From: Brachionus manjavacas
Taxonomy: Eukaryota > Rotifera > Eurotatoria > Ploima > Brachionidae
Direction of reading: 5' to 3'
Assembly: GCA_019054805.1 (NCBI GenBank)
Contig: JAHQIY010000017.1
Coordinates: forward strand, 620,001-684,000
Length of the DNA stretch: 64,000 nucleotides
The translations under genes were made by a program, and so were the position numbers. The notes below the pieces were generated by a model. It was not told the origin of the DNA. It worked only from the letters and a program-made list of their open reading frames with translations, and ran no database searches. Position 1 is the first letter of the stretch. Each line of letters starts with the position of its first letter. Below are positions 35,601 to 49,164 of the stretch, in pieces.

Positions 35601-36599
35601 AGTCTTGAAAAAATCATTTTAAATTTTTCAAAAAATAATTCCACTAATAAATCCAGTTGCCATTTGCTGGATTCACTTTTTTAAGCTTACCTTGTTTTGT
35701 TGAAAAAAAACAAGGTATTCTGGAGCTACTAACTTTTTTACTTTCAAAACTTTTGAAAGCCAAAAATTTTTTTAAAGCTATTTTATTAAGATAATTTAAA
35801 AAAAAATTAAAAAAAATTCATTTTAATCTAACTATAAATGTGGCCCGAAAAATTTGTTGAAGAAAAATTAAATAATATTAATTAGTTAATATAAGTTTAA
35901 ATGAAATTGCGCTTTTTTGTTTAGGATTTTGAAAAATTATTATTAAACATAGATTAAAGTTTAGATGAAGCTGAAAATGTTATTTGAAATTTTTCAGATA
36001 AATCTTTTAGACCGCTTATAAAGTTAAGTTAAAAGAAAAGTATTTTAATTAATATTTTGTAATTTTTAAACTATGCAAAAAAATAACTACGTCATAAAAA
36101 GCTTTTGGTTTAGCACCCATTATTACCTTTTGAGTTATTGGTATTAGCACATTCGTTAATTAATTATCGAGTAATTGTCATCGCATGCACTTTTTATATT
36201 ACTTTTGGTAATGGTGCATGCCTCTATCAGGAAAGAAATACAATAGTTTACGATATTTAATAAAATATTTTTTTACTCAAACTTCTTTTTTCTACTAAAA
36301 CACAAACAATTAGTATCAAATACATGCTGATATTGAAATAAAATGCTAAAATCTAAAAAAATTTAAAGAATTTAAATTTCTGCTCTGTTAAATATCCAAT
36401 ATTGTTTGGTAAATATTATTAATATTTCATTTTAATCATTGCCTAACAAAATTAATTTTTTTTTTCAAAGTCTCTGTTTTTAAGCAAGACACTGGGTTCT
36501 TATTATGGTAGCTAAAATGAGTTAATATAACTGATTATGTTTATTTCCTGTTTGATTGTAAAAATTATTAATTTTCTTTCTAAAACTGTTCTTGATGGA
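32699..36599. other. Intergenic desert
   Basis: Almost 4 kb without a supported gene; the small open frame at 33838-34026 is not recognisable. Local structures are a hairpin ACCTTGTTTT/AAAACAAGGT at about 35690-35718 and a GCATGCAC/GTGCATGC inverted pair at 36183-36221. Confidence 0.4.
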
Positions 36600-37839
36600 G
36601 TCTACTGAAATTTTTCCATCCGGCAATCGGTTCTTACTGTCTACCACTCTATTCGACAAAAAGTGTTATTAACTTTGACTGATCCTTGTGAATTGTTTCA
36701 CTAATTTCACTTAATTTAACTTGTTTCATCTCTAGCTGGATCTTCAACCGACAGTGAATTAATGAGCTTGTTCGGGTTGCACCAGTCTATAATATTCAAC
36801 CCCTTAAGAAAATTTTAAGTATTCGATTAAGTTGGCGTCCTCTCATCCTTTGAGGGTCAATGGGTCCAAAATTTCTAGTCTTTTTTCATATGACATTTCT
36901 TTTATTATATTTCTAACATGCTTTGTAGATCTAATTTTTACTTTTTCAAGTATATTTATCTCTTTATTGGTATGAAAGTACCAAGCTGCATTTTTTAAAT
37001 GTGGTCTTATTATGGCAACATTTAACGATCTAAAAAATTTTTTAAAAAAGAACTTTAAACCTTGCTCAACTGCCAGAGAAAAGGTCAGACTGTATTTGCA
37101 GTTAACGTCGCTTGTTGACCCCATTTTAAGTTTTAACAATGTCCAAATCACGTTCTTGATGAGTAAGAGTACTCATAAAGAACGGGCTTACCATTCATTG
37201 TTTTATTAAAATTAAAATGTTTGTTATTGATAACCATAGCCTTGCACTTCTTCTCATTAAATTCATCAAACATATATTTTACCAATCTACCAGTTTGTCC
37301 ATATCAATTGGGAGACTTGTAAGGTCAAGTTGATGTTTTAAAGTCGAAAACTTAAAAATTTTTATTTGAAACTGCTTGTTGAATATGTTCGATAACATCA
37401 GTTTAACCGTGACCAAGTTTCCAGAGCCATCGTTTAAAGACCTAACCCGATCTTTGTATATTCTATAGTTATTTACAAATGAAAGAATACGCTTCGGCTT
37501 ATTTTTACAATTCCTAAAAATAGACCATTCATAGTTCATCCCCTCCTTCTTAGCCTCCTTTACCACTAGCCTGCATAAGCTATATTAAACCGATTTTGTG
37601 GATTCATTTTTACTTTTCCTTGAGCAGGTATTCCCAAGAGAGTACTTAATGAATTTAAAGGAAACACCAAGTGGAGCACCTCCTTGTACAACATAAATAG
37701 GGCTAAGGCCAATGTTTTTTCGCCAACGCTAGGTACTTCTACATTGTTGAGTCAAAGTTTTTTTTTCCAAAGTTTCGATAAATTTAGAGCTTAAAGCACC
37801 AACTTGGCTCTGACCATCGATGCATCCGTGCAGGCTTGT
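36600..37839 (-). pseudogene. CR1-like LINE fossil, downstream part
   Basis: Minus strand, reading from 37839. The end of the endonuclease region (ISWTSLHGCIDGQS) runs into the linker FRNCKNKPKRILSFVNNYRI, then a broken stretch lacking the RT palm. The thumb follows (AVEQGLKFF...RPHLKNAAWYFHTNKEINIL and EMSYEKRLEILDPLTLKG), with a worn FLSNRVVDS tail near 36640. Stops and frameshifts abound. The upstream part of this element continues at 41109 because a complete RTE-like element was inserted at 37840. Confidence 0.85.
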
Positions 37840-37861
37840 CCAACTAATTTTTTTTCGTTCC

Positions 37862-40850
37862 TTATTCACTCCTTGTGGAGCATAGGGTCATTACTTTTGA
37901 TTTCCACTCAAGTCGATCTTTTGCCTTTACCCTTGCTTCTCCCCATGTCATACCCATTTCGATGAGCTCTTTCGTGATTGTTGACCTCCATGTTACTGCT
38001 GGTCGTCCTACCTTACGTCGCCCTTGAGGTGTCCATTGGAGGGCCCTTTTTGGTATCCGTGTTTCTTTCATTCTAAGTACATGCCCAAGCCATCGCAGTC
38101 TTTTGTTCTTAATGCATTGACTTAATGGCTCTGAATTTGTTCTTCTGTATTGGTCAGCATTCGACAATGTCTCAGGCCAGTGTATCCCGAGAATCCTCCG
38201 CAAGCTTCCCGTGTGAAAGGTGTTATGACTTTTCCTGTCAGATTCACACATCCCCCAACATTCACTTCCGTACATCAGTGTTGCTTTTACTACACTATTG
38301 TATAGTTTAAGTTTTGTTTCCTTGCTGTAGCTGGTTGACTTTCATACTGGTTTGAGTCTAACAAAGACACTCTTTGCTTTAGCAAGTCTATTCTTAATGT
38401 CTCTGTGTGTTCCCAACGTTGTGCTGATAGTGCTACCTAGGTATGTGAATTCATTTACACACTCGATTTGTGTACCATCGATGATGATCGGGGTATCCAA
38501 TTTGGTGTTAATGCACATAACTTTCGTTTTGGCTCCATTTATTTCGAGTCCAGTTGGTTTAGCGTTGTTCGCCAAGTCTTGCGTCTTCATATGTATATGT
38601 GCTTCTGTATTAGATATTAGCACCAGATCATCCGCAAAGTCTAAGTCTTCAAGTTTTGCAGTTAAATCCCCATTGAATACCTCTCGCACTAACAGTAGTT
38701 TTCTTCATGACATAGTCAATCAATATTAGAAATAGTGTCGGAGAGAGAACGCACCCTTGTCTGACCCCTGTACACACTTTGAAACTCTCAGATTTTCCTT
38801 TTTCCAGAATCACGTTACACTCGAAATTCTCGTAGAACAGTTTTATCAAATTAACTATCTTCTGTGGTAGGCCATAAGATCTTAATATAGCCCACAAGGT
38901 TTCTCTGTGTATGCTATCAAAGGCTTTCTTGAAGTCAATGAAGTTAAGATGGGGGCTATTCCATTCCAGACTTTGTTCTATGATGTTCCTAAGTGTAAAT
39001 ATCTGGTCTATGCATCCTCTACCTCGTCTAAAACCTGCTTGTTCTTCTCTAAGTATAACATCCAAAGAATTCCTGATTCGTTCCAGTATTATACTGCAGA
39101 ACGCCTTGCTTGCTATAGGTAGCAGTGTTATTCCTCGCCAATTGTCACATATCATTTTGTTACCTTTCTTTGGGACCCTGACTATTAGGCCTTTTGACCA
39201 GTCCTCTGGTATTATTTCTTGCCGCCATATCTTACTAAAGAGGTCTTGCAATATCCCTACTGTGATACTGCCATCAGCTTTTTACATTTCTGCTGTGACT
39301 TCGTCAATGCCGAGTGCTTTCCGGTTCTTCAGAGCCTTTATCGCAGCTTCTATTTCTCTTAGGCTTGGCACTTCGGTGTTTATATCAAGGTCAGTGCTAG
39401 CTGCTTCTGGTCTTAAAGACTCTAAAGGTTCTGGTCTATTTAGAACTTCTCTAAAGTGCTCAACCCATCTTTTCCCTTGCTCTTTTTCAGTTGTTAGGAT
39501 ACGACCTTCTTTGTCTTTCACTAATGTTGTTTTTTTCTGTGAAGGGCTACATAACGAATTAGTGATCTTGTGTAGCTTATGTAGGTCCCCTTTTGAGCTG
39601 GCTTCTTCTGCTTCGCTAGCACACTGGCTTATATAATTCCTCTTATCACGCCTAGCTCCTTTCTTCACAAGCCTGTTCTTTAATGCGTATGATGATTCTA
39701 ATTTCTCTCGGATTCGATTAGATTGTGCCTGAAGCATTTTCGCTTTGATTTCCCCTCTTTCAGCTATCAGTGCCCAGGTCTCATCGGATATCCACCTTTT
39801 CCTTTGATGTTTTACAAATCCTAGAACCTCTTCTGCTGTTTTACAATAGGCTTCTCGAATTTCTGACCACCTTCTTTGTATATCCGACTTCTCTTGCTGT
39901 TCAAGTTTTTGAAGGCTCTTTCTTAGCTTTCTGCTGTATTCTGTTTTACTTTTGGGATCAGCTAGACGTCCAACATCGTATTTCTTTTCTGTATTCCTCT
40001 GGTAGGCTTTACTCAGTTTCAACTTTATACACGCTCTTACCAGATAGTGATCACTATATATGTCGGCTCCTCTAAAGACTTTAGTGTCATTTAGGGAAGA
40101 CCTCCATCTTTTATTGATCATTATATGATCAATTTGGTTTAAAGTTTTCTTATCTGGAGATTGCCATGTCAGTTTGTGTATATTTTTTGTGCTGAAACAT
40201 TGTTCCACCTATACAGAGGTTGTTGGTCATACATAGATCTACTAGTCTTTCACCATTATTATTTCTTTCTCCGCAACCGTGAGTTCCCATGCACTTTTCA
40301 AATCCATAGTTATCACTTCCAACTTTCGCATTCATGTCGCCCATGACTATCATGAGGTCATGTCGAGGCACTTTATCTAAAGTTTCTTGTAGATGTTCGT
40401 AGAATATAGATTTTTCTTCTCATTTCCTTCGTTTGTTGGGGCATAGCATTATATGATGGATGTGTTACAATGCTTCCCTTTTAGCCGTGTGCGAATCAGT
40501 CGTTCACTTATAGGTTCCCATTCTATCATGGCATCCTTTACTTGCTTTGAAAGCATTATCCCTACGCCGTGTTGTCTTGTGTTATCAGTACCAGAATACA
40601 GGAAGGTCCATCTACTGTTGTTTATTTGGCCTGATCCTGTCCAGCGACTTTCACATATACCTAGCACCTCTAAACCGTATTTCTCCATGACCAGTGCAGC
40701 TTGAGCGCATCTGGATGTTTCGGACATGGTTCTGACATTCCAGGTTCCGACTCTACATCTATGTTTCGCAGTAAATATCCCACTTTTCTGCTTGCAACCT
40801 CCCCGTAGGTTTTCAGTTTCAAGCGTCATGACTGACGTTGTTTCGGCCAT
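37862..40850 (-). pseudogene. RTE-like endonuclease-reverse transcriptase, disabled
   Basis: The single polyprotein starts at ATG 40850 (MAETTSVMTLETENLRGG). Endonuclease boxes are WNVRTM, GICESRW, VMGDMNAKVG, QIDHIMINKRW and YSDHYLV. RT boxes are NWRGITLLPIASKAF, EEQAGFRRGRGCIDQI, FIDFKKAFDSI, VRQGCVLSPTLF and DFADDLVLI, so the catalytic Asp residues are present. The C-terminal GRRKVGRPAVTWR region is typical of this clade. Lesions seen are frameshifts near 40440, 40190 and 38690, a TAA near 39260 (EM*KADG) and a TGA at 38342-38344 where a Trp is expected. The element cannot make its protein now but is little decayed. A truncated copy at 43800 is about 98% identical over the shared part. Confidence 0.88.
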
Positions 40851-40999
40851 CGGGATGTTACCGCTACTCCCTTGAGCTTCTTTCTGGTTTCTTGATTTCT
40901 TTGTAACTAGTTTTATATAATTAGGCGGTCGGGTAGTTAGCCCTACGCGCTTGCAGAAGAGCCTTTGGTGTACATGATACCTTTCAACCGCGTACTTTC

Positions 41000-41096
41000 T
41001 ACTTCGAATTCCTCCAGGAGGATTCGAACCATCGACCTTTTTTTGCTTACTACACTTTTTAAGCGGCTGATCGAACCATTACACCATCAGCTCGAC
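41000..41096 (-). promoter_or_regulatory. tRNA-like 5' end of the RTE-like element (A and B boxes)
   Basis: On the minus strand the element opens with TGGTGTAATGG (41086-41076), a good RNA polymerase III A box. After about 45 bp comes GGTTCGAATCC (41030-41020), a perfect B-box match. Stems GCTGAT/ATCAGC and GCTTA/TAAGC stand where D and anticodon arms would be. The B box is also part of a long palindrome (41003-41028: TTCGAATTCCTCC and its mirror). The acceptor stem is not conserved, so this is tRNA-derived rather than a tRNA gene. Confidence 0.65.
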
Positions 41097-41108
41097 CCAA
41101 CTAATTTT

Positions 41109-41290
41109 GGTTAAGTTAAAATTTCCAGCAATTAACAGACTGGCGTAGATTTTGTTCTCAACTAACTTTTTTGCTAATGCTAAATTTTCAAATGTCTCTT
41201 CGCTGCTTCATGATTATAGTATGGTGAATGATAAATACATTAATATAAATTTCCTCTCTAATTTTTCGGACTAATCCATCTTCAATTATT
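41109..41290 (-). pseudogene. CR1-like LINE fossil, upstream (endonuclease) part
   Basis: Minus-strand fragments encode IHHT-like YRSPN-type sequence and LLIAGNFNLTKISW, the GDFN box of an apurinic endonuclease with Asp changed to Asn. The match breaks at ISW exactly where the RTE-like insertion begins and continues at 37839 on its other side, proving the two parts were one element. Confidence 0.7.
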
Positions 41291-41554
41291 TATTAATTGA
41301 TATTAAAATATCATTTAAAGCCATGAATACCTTAATGTTTATTTTAAATTTGTCTTTAAAGTTTTCAAATAAAGATTTTAGAGGAATTAATTACAGATCA
41401 ATTTAAAAAAAAAGTTTTTTTTTTAAATTAATATATTAAACATTTTATTTTATGTTTAATTTAAAAAAAAATTATGAAAGCTTATTTCATCACTTTTATC
41501 AATTTAAATCAATTAAGTTTTGATCATTTGATGATGATCATGAATTTCAAATTG
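41290..41554. repeat. Dispersed repeat family 1, copy 2
   Basis: Second copy of the repeat at 10141-10411, same orientation. Shared blocks include TTTAAATTTGTCTTTAAAG, AAATAAAGATTTTAGAGGAA and TTTTGATCATTTGATGATGA with TCATGAATTTCAA. No coding content. Confidence 0.7.
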
Positions 41555-43784
41555 CCCACATAATCATAAAAGTCTGAAATTAAAATTGTTAAATTTAAAG
41601 AAAATATTTTGCTTTCTTTTATCCAGTTGCAAAATAATTATAAATTGACTTTTTTGAGTGGTTTTTAATCTCAGCTTAATTAAATTTAAAAGAATTATTT
41701 GAAAATAAGAGAAGCTCAATATTTTTTCAAATTAAAAATCTCATAAGCTTCCTTTAAAAAATATGTAAGATTTTGTGAACACAATTTGCATTTTAAATAT
41801 GGTAAAATTTTGCTAGGAAGTCTATGATTAAACAAAATATTTAATTGAAATCAACTTTTTAAAAATGATAAAAATGTCTAATCAATCTTCTTTATGAGAA
41901 TTAAATTTTTAATATGTAGAGAGTGAAATTTTTTTCCAATCCAAAAGTTATCACTAAACTTTAACATCAGGAAAAGGAAAATAAAATCATGAAACTTCTT
42001 TCTATGATTTTACATAGGAAAACGTCTGAAAAACTTTTAGCAACAAATATTTCATTTCTGGTTTGAGATAAATAACCAAATTTTAAATGTTGTGCATTTA
42101 AAGTAAAAAATCAATCTAATTTTTTTACAATTTATTTGAAAAATAATTTTTAAGTTAGAACCCAGAGCGCTTTTGAGTGAATAAACCCCTGTTGTTAATC
42201 AATAGTCCTTAATCAAAAGCAAATAAATATAATTCTTTATTTTGATGATTATAAACAAGTACAAGATATTCATATTTTTACTTTTAAATGTAAATTTTTT
42301 CTATGTCAACTATTTTGTGAATTTCGAATTCAGCAGATATTTCATTTTAAATAAAAAAATAATTTTGCATTTGAGAGATTAGCTAAAAATTTCTATTAAG
42401 GTCTCACCAGTAACAAAGTAATTTAATTAGATTAAATTCATTAAAAATATCTAACTAAATTTTATTCGGAAAAAATCAAAAAAGATAAATCACTTTTTAA
42501 AAATTTCGAAGCGAATTTTAAATTTTAAAATATATAAAAATTTTTGATCCAAGACATAACCAATTGTACCATCAAAATTTTCAATATTTTTTCTATCTAT
42601 ATTCATAAATATTAATACATTTTTACTATTTTATAAAAAGTTAAAATTTTTTAATTTAAATTTTTTGAAATTCCAAAAATTTTTCAATCATTTTTTGAGT
42701 GTAAAGAATTCGAACTCATTCACATTTACATTCAAAAAAAATCAATAAGTCTAACTTTCAAGCTAAAGGAAAAAATTATTCTAAAAATTTTAAAGATAAT
42801 TTTATTAATTGAATATTTAGATAAAAAGGGAAATGCTGTAATCGAATAATTAAAAAAAATTATTTGTTTTGAAAATAAATAACTTATAGAAATTGTCAAT
42901 AGAGAGAATAATTTTCACTTCACTTAGATTTTTGCCTGATTTGACTTGATTTTAAAAATTTTCCTTTTTGTACTTTTTGTTAATTAAAATAAAGATTTTA
43001 ACTAATCAATAGCTTAAATATTAATTTTAACTTATATTTCTTTTACCTTCAGCTTACTCGAATCCCTAAACCAGAGCTACACGCCGGACCCTGTTTTATT
43101 TTTAATATAATTATAAAAACTAATATAAATGACAAAAGAGAAAATGCTTTTAATAAGTTTAATTTCATTGTATATCCATGGAATTCAATTTTTGAATTAT
43201 TGAAAAAAAATAAAAGGAGGAATTTCATATTTATTTTTGAACTTAGGTTGATGCAACTTTTGAGCCTGAATAGCTCGATAAAGTCGACTCTTGTTTTATT
43301 TATCGGCTTTTTCGACTCCTCAACTTTTTTTATTAGTATTTAAAGATTTTAATTAATTTTTAATAAAAAAATTTACTACATAATTAAATTTTTATTAAAT
43401 ATAAAGAAAATAGTGAAATAATATGTAAAAAAATAAAATGAAAAAATTCATCTTAACTGGTTTTAATCAGCATCTCTTTTTCTAAGATTAATAGTTTTTG
43501 ACACTGCCTTGCCAATTTGTGGTCATACCTATTGAGACAATTTCAAAACTCTATCCATATTTTCATCAAAACTTGGGTTTAAGACAAAAAATAAAAAAAT
43601 TTTGTGATTTACTTGGGTTCAAAAGCGTGTCTTAATTTGTGGTGCAGCATATTTTAACGAGAGAATACGGTAATTTTAAAAAATTTAAGCATTAAAATTT
43701 TAAAAGTTGAGACGAAAAGTCAAAATAACTTAACATTTAGTACTGTCTCTATCAATATTCGATCTATCCTTTAAATAATAGAGA
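41555..43784. other. Intergenic, AT-rich
   Basis: No gene recognised. GC-richer islands at about 43055-43095 and 43255-43325 have no identifiable content. Confidence 0.4.
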
Positions 43785-43799
43785 TTTTTGTGAATTTTT

Positions 43800-44336
43800 T
43801 TTTCCTTATTCACTCCTTGTGGAGCATAGGGTCATTACTTTTGATTTCCACTCAAGTCGATCTTTTGCCTTTACCCTTGCTTCTCCCCATGTCATTCCCA
43901 TTTCAATGAGCTCTTTCGTGATTTTTGACCTCCATGTTACTGCTGGTCGTCCTACCTTACGTCGCCCTTGAGGTGTCCATTGAAGGGCTCTTTTTGGTAT
44001 CCGTGTTTCTTTCATTCTAAGTACATGCCCAAGCCATCGCAGTCTTTTGTTCTTAATGCATTGACTTAATGGCTCTGAATTTGTTCTTCTGTATAGGTCA
44101 GCATTCGACAATGTCTCAGGCCAGTGTATCCCGAGAATCCTCCGCAAGCTTCCCGTGTGAAAGGTGTTATGACTTTTTCTGTCAGATTCACACATCCCCC
44201 AACATTCACTTCCGTACATCAGTGTTGCTTTTACTACACTATTGTATAGTTTAAGTTTTGTTTCCTTGCTGGTGAAATGAAAATCAACCTTGTAGCTGGT
44301 TGACTTTCATACTGGTTTGAGTCTTGCGAAGGCACT
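43800..44336 (-). mobile_element. 5'-truncated RTE-like copy with 15-bp target-site duplication
   Basis: About 98% identical to the 3' end of the element at 37852-41096, from just upstream of the TGA to the stop and A run. It is flanked by TTTTTGTGAATTTTT at 43785-43799 and 44337-44351. The 137-codon C-terminal frame (43806-44219) is open. It carries the same TGA at the Trp position, and a 21-bp in-frame insertion relative to the longer copy just after it (about 44270-44290). Confidence 0.9.
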
Positions 44337-44351
44337 TTTTTGTGAATTTTT

Positions 44352-46640
44352 GCTTTTTTTTTTAATTTAAAAAAATTATTTCTATAAATGTCAAAAATAA
44401 AATTTTTCGAATAATTGCTGTTTATTGGAATAAAACTAGTGTTAAATTTAATAAAGCATATATTAAAATCATAGCTATATCGAATTCTTGAAAATTTATT
44501 GGGTATAAAAAACTATAACAAAGTGCCACTTTTCCTTTGCATGAAGATTTTAGTTTAGTTTAATTTATTAATTTCCAAAATCAAGAAATTTTGTTTAAAA
44601 AAGAGTATAAAAATGAATTAGATTAAGGCATTGAATTTTCAAACAAAACTTCCTTAAATTACAAAATAAAATTCTTTTTCATCAATTTAAATTGACAAAA
44701 TTGAGCTTTTCAAACTTTGATAATGAAACAACATGTAAAAAAATAAGTTTCACTAAATTCAATAAATAAAAATTAACTTTGATAAACAAGTGATATTAAT
44801 GATGAAATAAAATTTAAATATTTTGAAATTTATTTATTTTTTGTTTCTATGATCCATTCAAATTAGAATTTTTTTTTGCAATAAATGGTTATAGTTGTAA
44901 ATTTTTTTTTCAATTCTAAAATTCAATTTAATTCTAGTTTATCAAAAATATTTTTTTCTAGTCTGATAATTACTTTTTGAGAAATTTTCGCTAGTTAAAG
45001 ATCTGTTTTATCCGACTAGAAAAATTATTAAAAAAATTATAAGACTTATAATTTTAATAAATTAGTTGAGAGTAAAGGATTCGATCACTTATTTATGTTT
45101 TTTTATTGTATTATCTTTAATTTTTATATTAAAAAGAAAATAACGACTACAAAGTGAACCGCTAAAATTGAATGGCATTTAATTAAATTTTCTGATTTTT
45201 CTAAAACCGAGATTCTGCAAATACTCTGAAATTTTCTGAAAATGCACACCACAATTTTGAAATTAGGAGAAAAATAAATACTAAAATTGACACAAATTTT
45301 GTTCTATTGTTTAAATTTGTCATAACGATAAATCTTTTTTTGTAAAAATTTTATTGAATTCAACAATTAGAATAAAATTATTAAAGATTAATTTACTGAG
45401 AAAAAATAAGGTGAAAGTAGTTCTACTAATGCTGAAAAAGCTGAAAATGAGTGTTGAAATTCTAGTTGTGTTTACTTTATTTTCAAAAACAATCTTTTAA
45501 GTTTGAAAAGTTAATTTTTATTACAGAATAGAAATTTTTTAATAAAAAAAAAATAAAAAAATATCATTTTTTATTTTTAAATTTTAATCCAGTCTATTTT
45601 TTATTCATACAGTAATGTTTTATTAGGCTTTAGACTTAAAAACAGGATTAACCTTGGGGTTTTGTATTTTGATTATGTTGTTGTTGTAAAAATTTAAGAC
45701 AATAATGATTAAAAATTAATAAATTTAAGAGTACAATCTTAAAAATTTTAAATGTAGATTTTCAATTTAAATTAGGCGTAATTTTTGTCACAATTTTAAG
45801 AGCTAATTTTGAGCTTTTAAGCAAAAAAGTTATAAAATTTTTTCATTTTTACTCCTATTTTTTTATCTAAATTCATTATAACCTAAAAACCTGAAAAATA
45901 AAATACTGAATATAATTTTATACTTTTAAAAAATTACTTCTAAACTTTTCAAATGATTTTATGTTTTATGAAAGATTTAATCTAAGAGTTGGCACTCGTT
46001 TGCCAAATAAAGAAAGTACAAAAAATGACTCACGTTTTTGAATAATTCGATATCTTTGAATTGCATTGTGTAAAAAATTAAAGTAATTATAAAAAAGTGG
46101 AAAAATTAAAAAAAGCGCATCTTGTTTTTATTTTTTTCTTGGTATCTTTTAAAGCACACTTTAATACCAGAAGATTTTTGTAAGCCGCTTTGTCTTAAAA
46201 CTTTATTAATTTTTTTGTTGAATTCTATTTATAAAAAGATTAAAAAGTATTTGAAATTCGAGGTCACAAACTTAGACGCCTCGTTTCGATACTAGGGCTT
46301 ACAGCTATGCGAATCTAAAATACATTTTTTCTTTGCTCAATTTAATCAATCAATCATTTAAAAGCCCCGGGATTTAAACATTTTAATTACTATTTTTTAT
46401 TATTATTTTTGTTTGTTTGCCCAAATTTGACGGAAACAGACCAAATTTGGAAAAAAAAAATTTTTTTCATAATTCATTGGTATACTTTCACCTGTTTGAC
46501 TAATAAATAATGGCTCATTATTATTACTCAAAAGTATTTCATTCCATTTGAAAATTACAAAAATTAAAAAAGTTAAGACAAAAAGATCATAGCCCACGCA
46601 TATATAAACAACATTACGTAATTATTACAACGCTGTTTAT
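44352..46640. other. Intergenic, upstream of the MAPKAP kinase
   Basis: Includes copy 1 of dispersed repeat family 2 (44633-44880). The rest is AT-rich with no gene; a GC-richer patch at 46255-46320 was checked for tRNA features and shows none. Confidence 0.4.
44633..44880. repeat. Dispersed repeat family 2, copy 1
   Basis: About 250 bp recurring in the same orientation at 49830-50072, on the other side of the kinase gene. Shared words include ACTTTGATAATGAAACAACA, AATAAGTTTCACTAAATTCA and ATATTAATGATGAAATAAAA. Diverged, non-coding, element type unknown. Confidence 0.75.
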
Positions 46641-46650
46641 TATATAAATA
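46641..46650 (+). promoter_or_regulatory. TATA-like box of the MAPKAP kinase gene
   Basis: TATATAAATA lies 39 bp before the ATG. The position would suit a short leader; a second TATATAAA sits about 40 bp further upstream. Background AT content makes this tentative. Confidence 0.3.
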
Positions 46651-46688
46651 CAAGATTATTAAATAAAACCTCGTCAGAAATTTTAATA

Positions 46689-49164
<2,476 letters not shown>

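Larger units (their letters stand above)
37852..41096 (-). mobile_element. RTE-like non-LTR retrotransposon, full length, with target-site duplication
   Basis: A 3,245-bp insertion flanked by the 12-bp direct repeat CCAACTAATTTT (37840-37851 and 41097-41108). The 3' end on the minus strand is a stop codon, a few bases and a short A run (plus-strand TTTTTCGTTCC), the very short 3' UTR typical of RTE. The 5' end is GTCGAGCTGATGGTGTAATG, the start of a tRNA-like segment. One long coding region lies between. It is inserted in the endonuclease region of an older CR1-like LINE, whose sequence resumes exactly on both sides. Confidence 0.9.

Noticed and set aside
38125..40704. Several plus-strand open frames of 60-240 codons within the RTE-like element
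   Set aside because: They are shadows antisense to the endonuclease/RT coding region, which has clear motifs on the minus strand.
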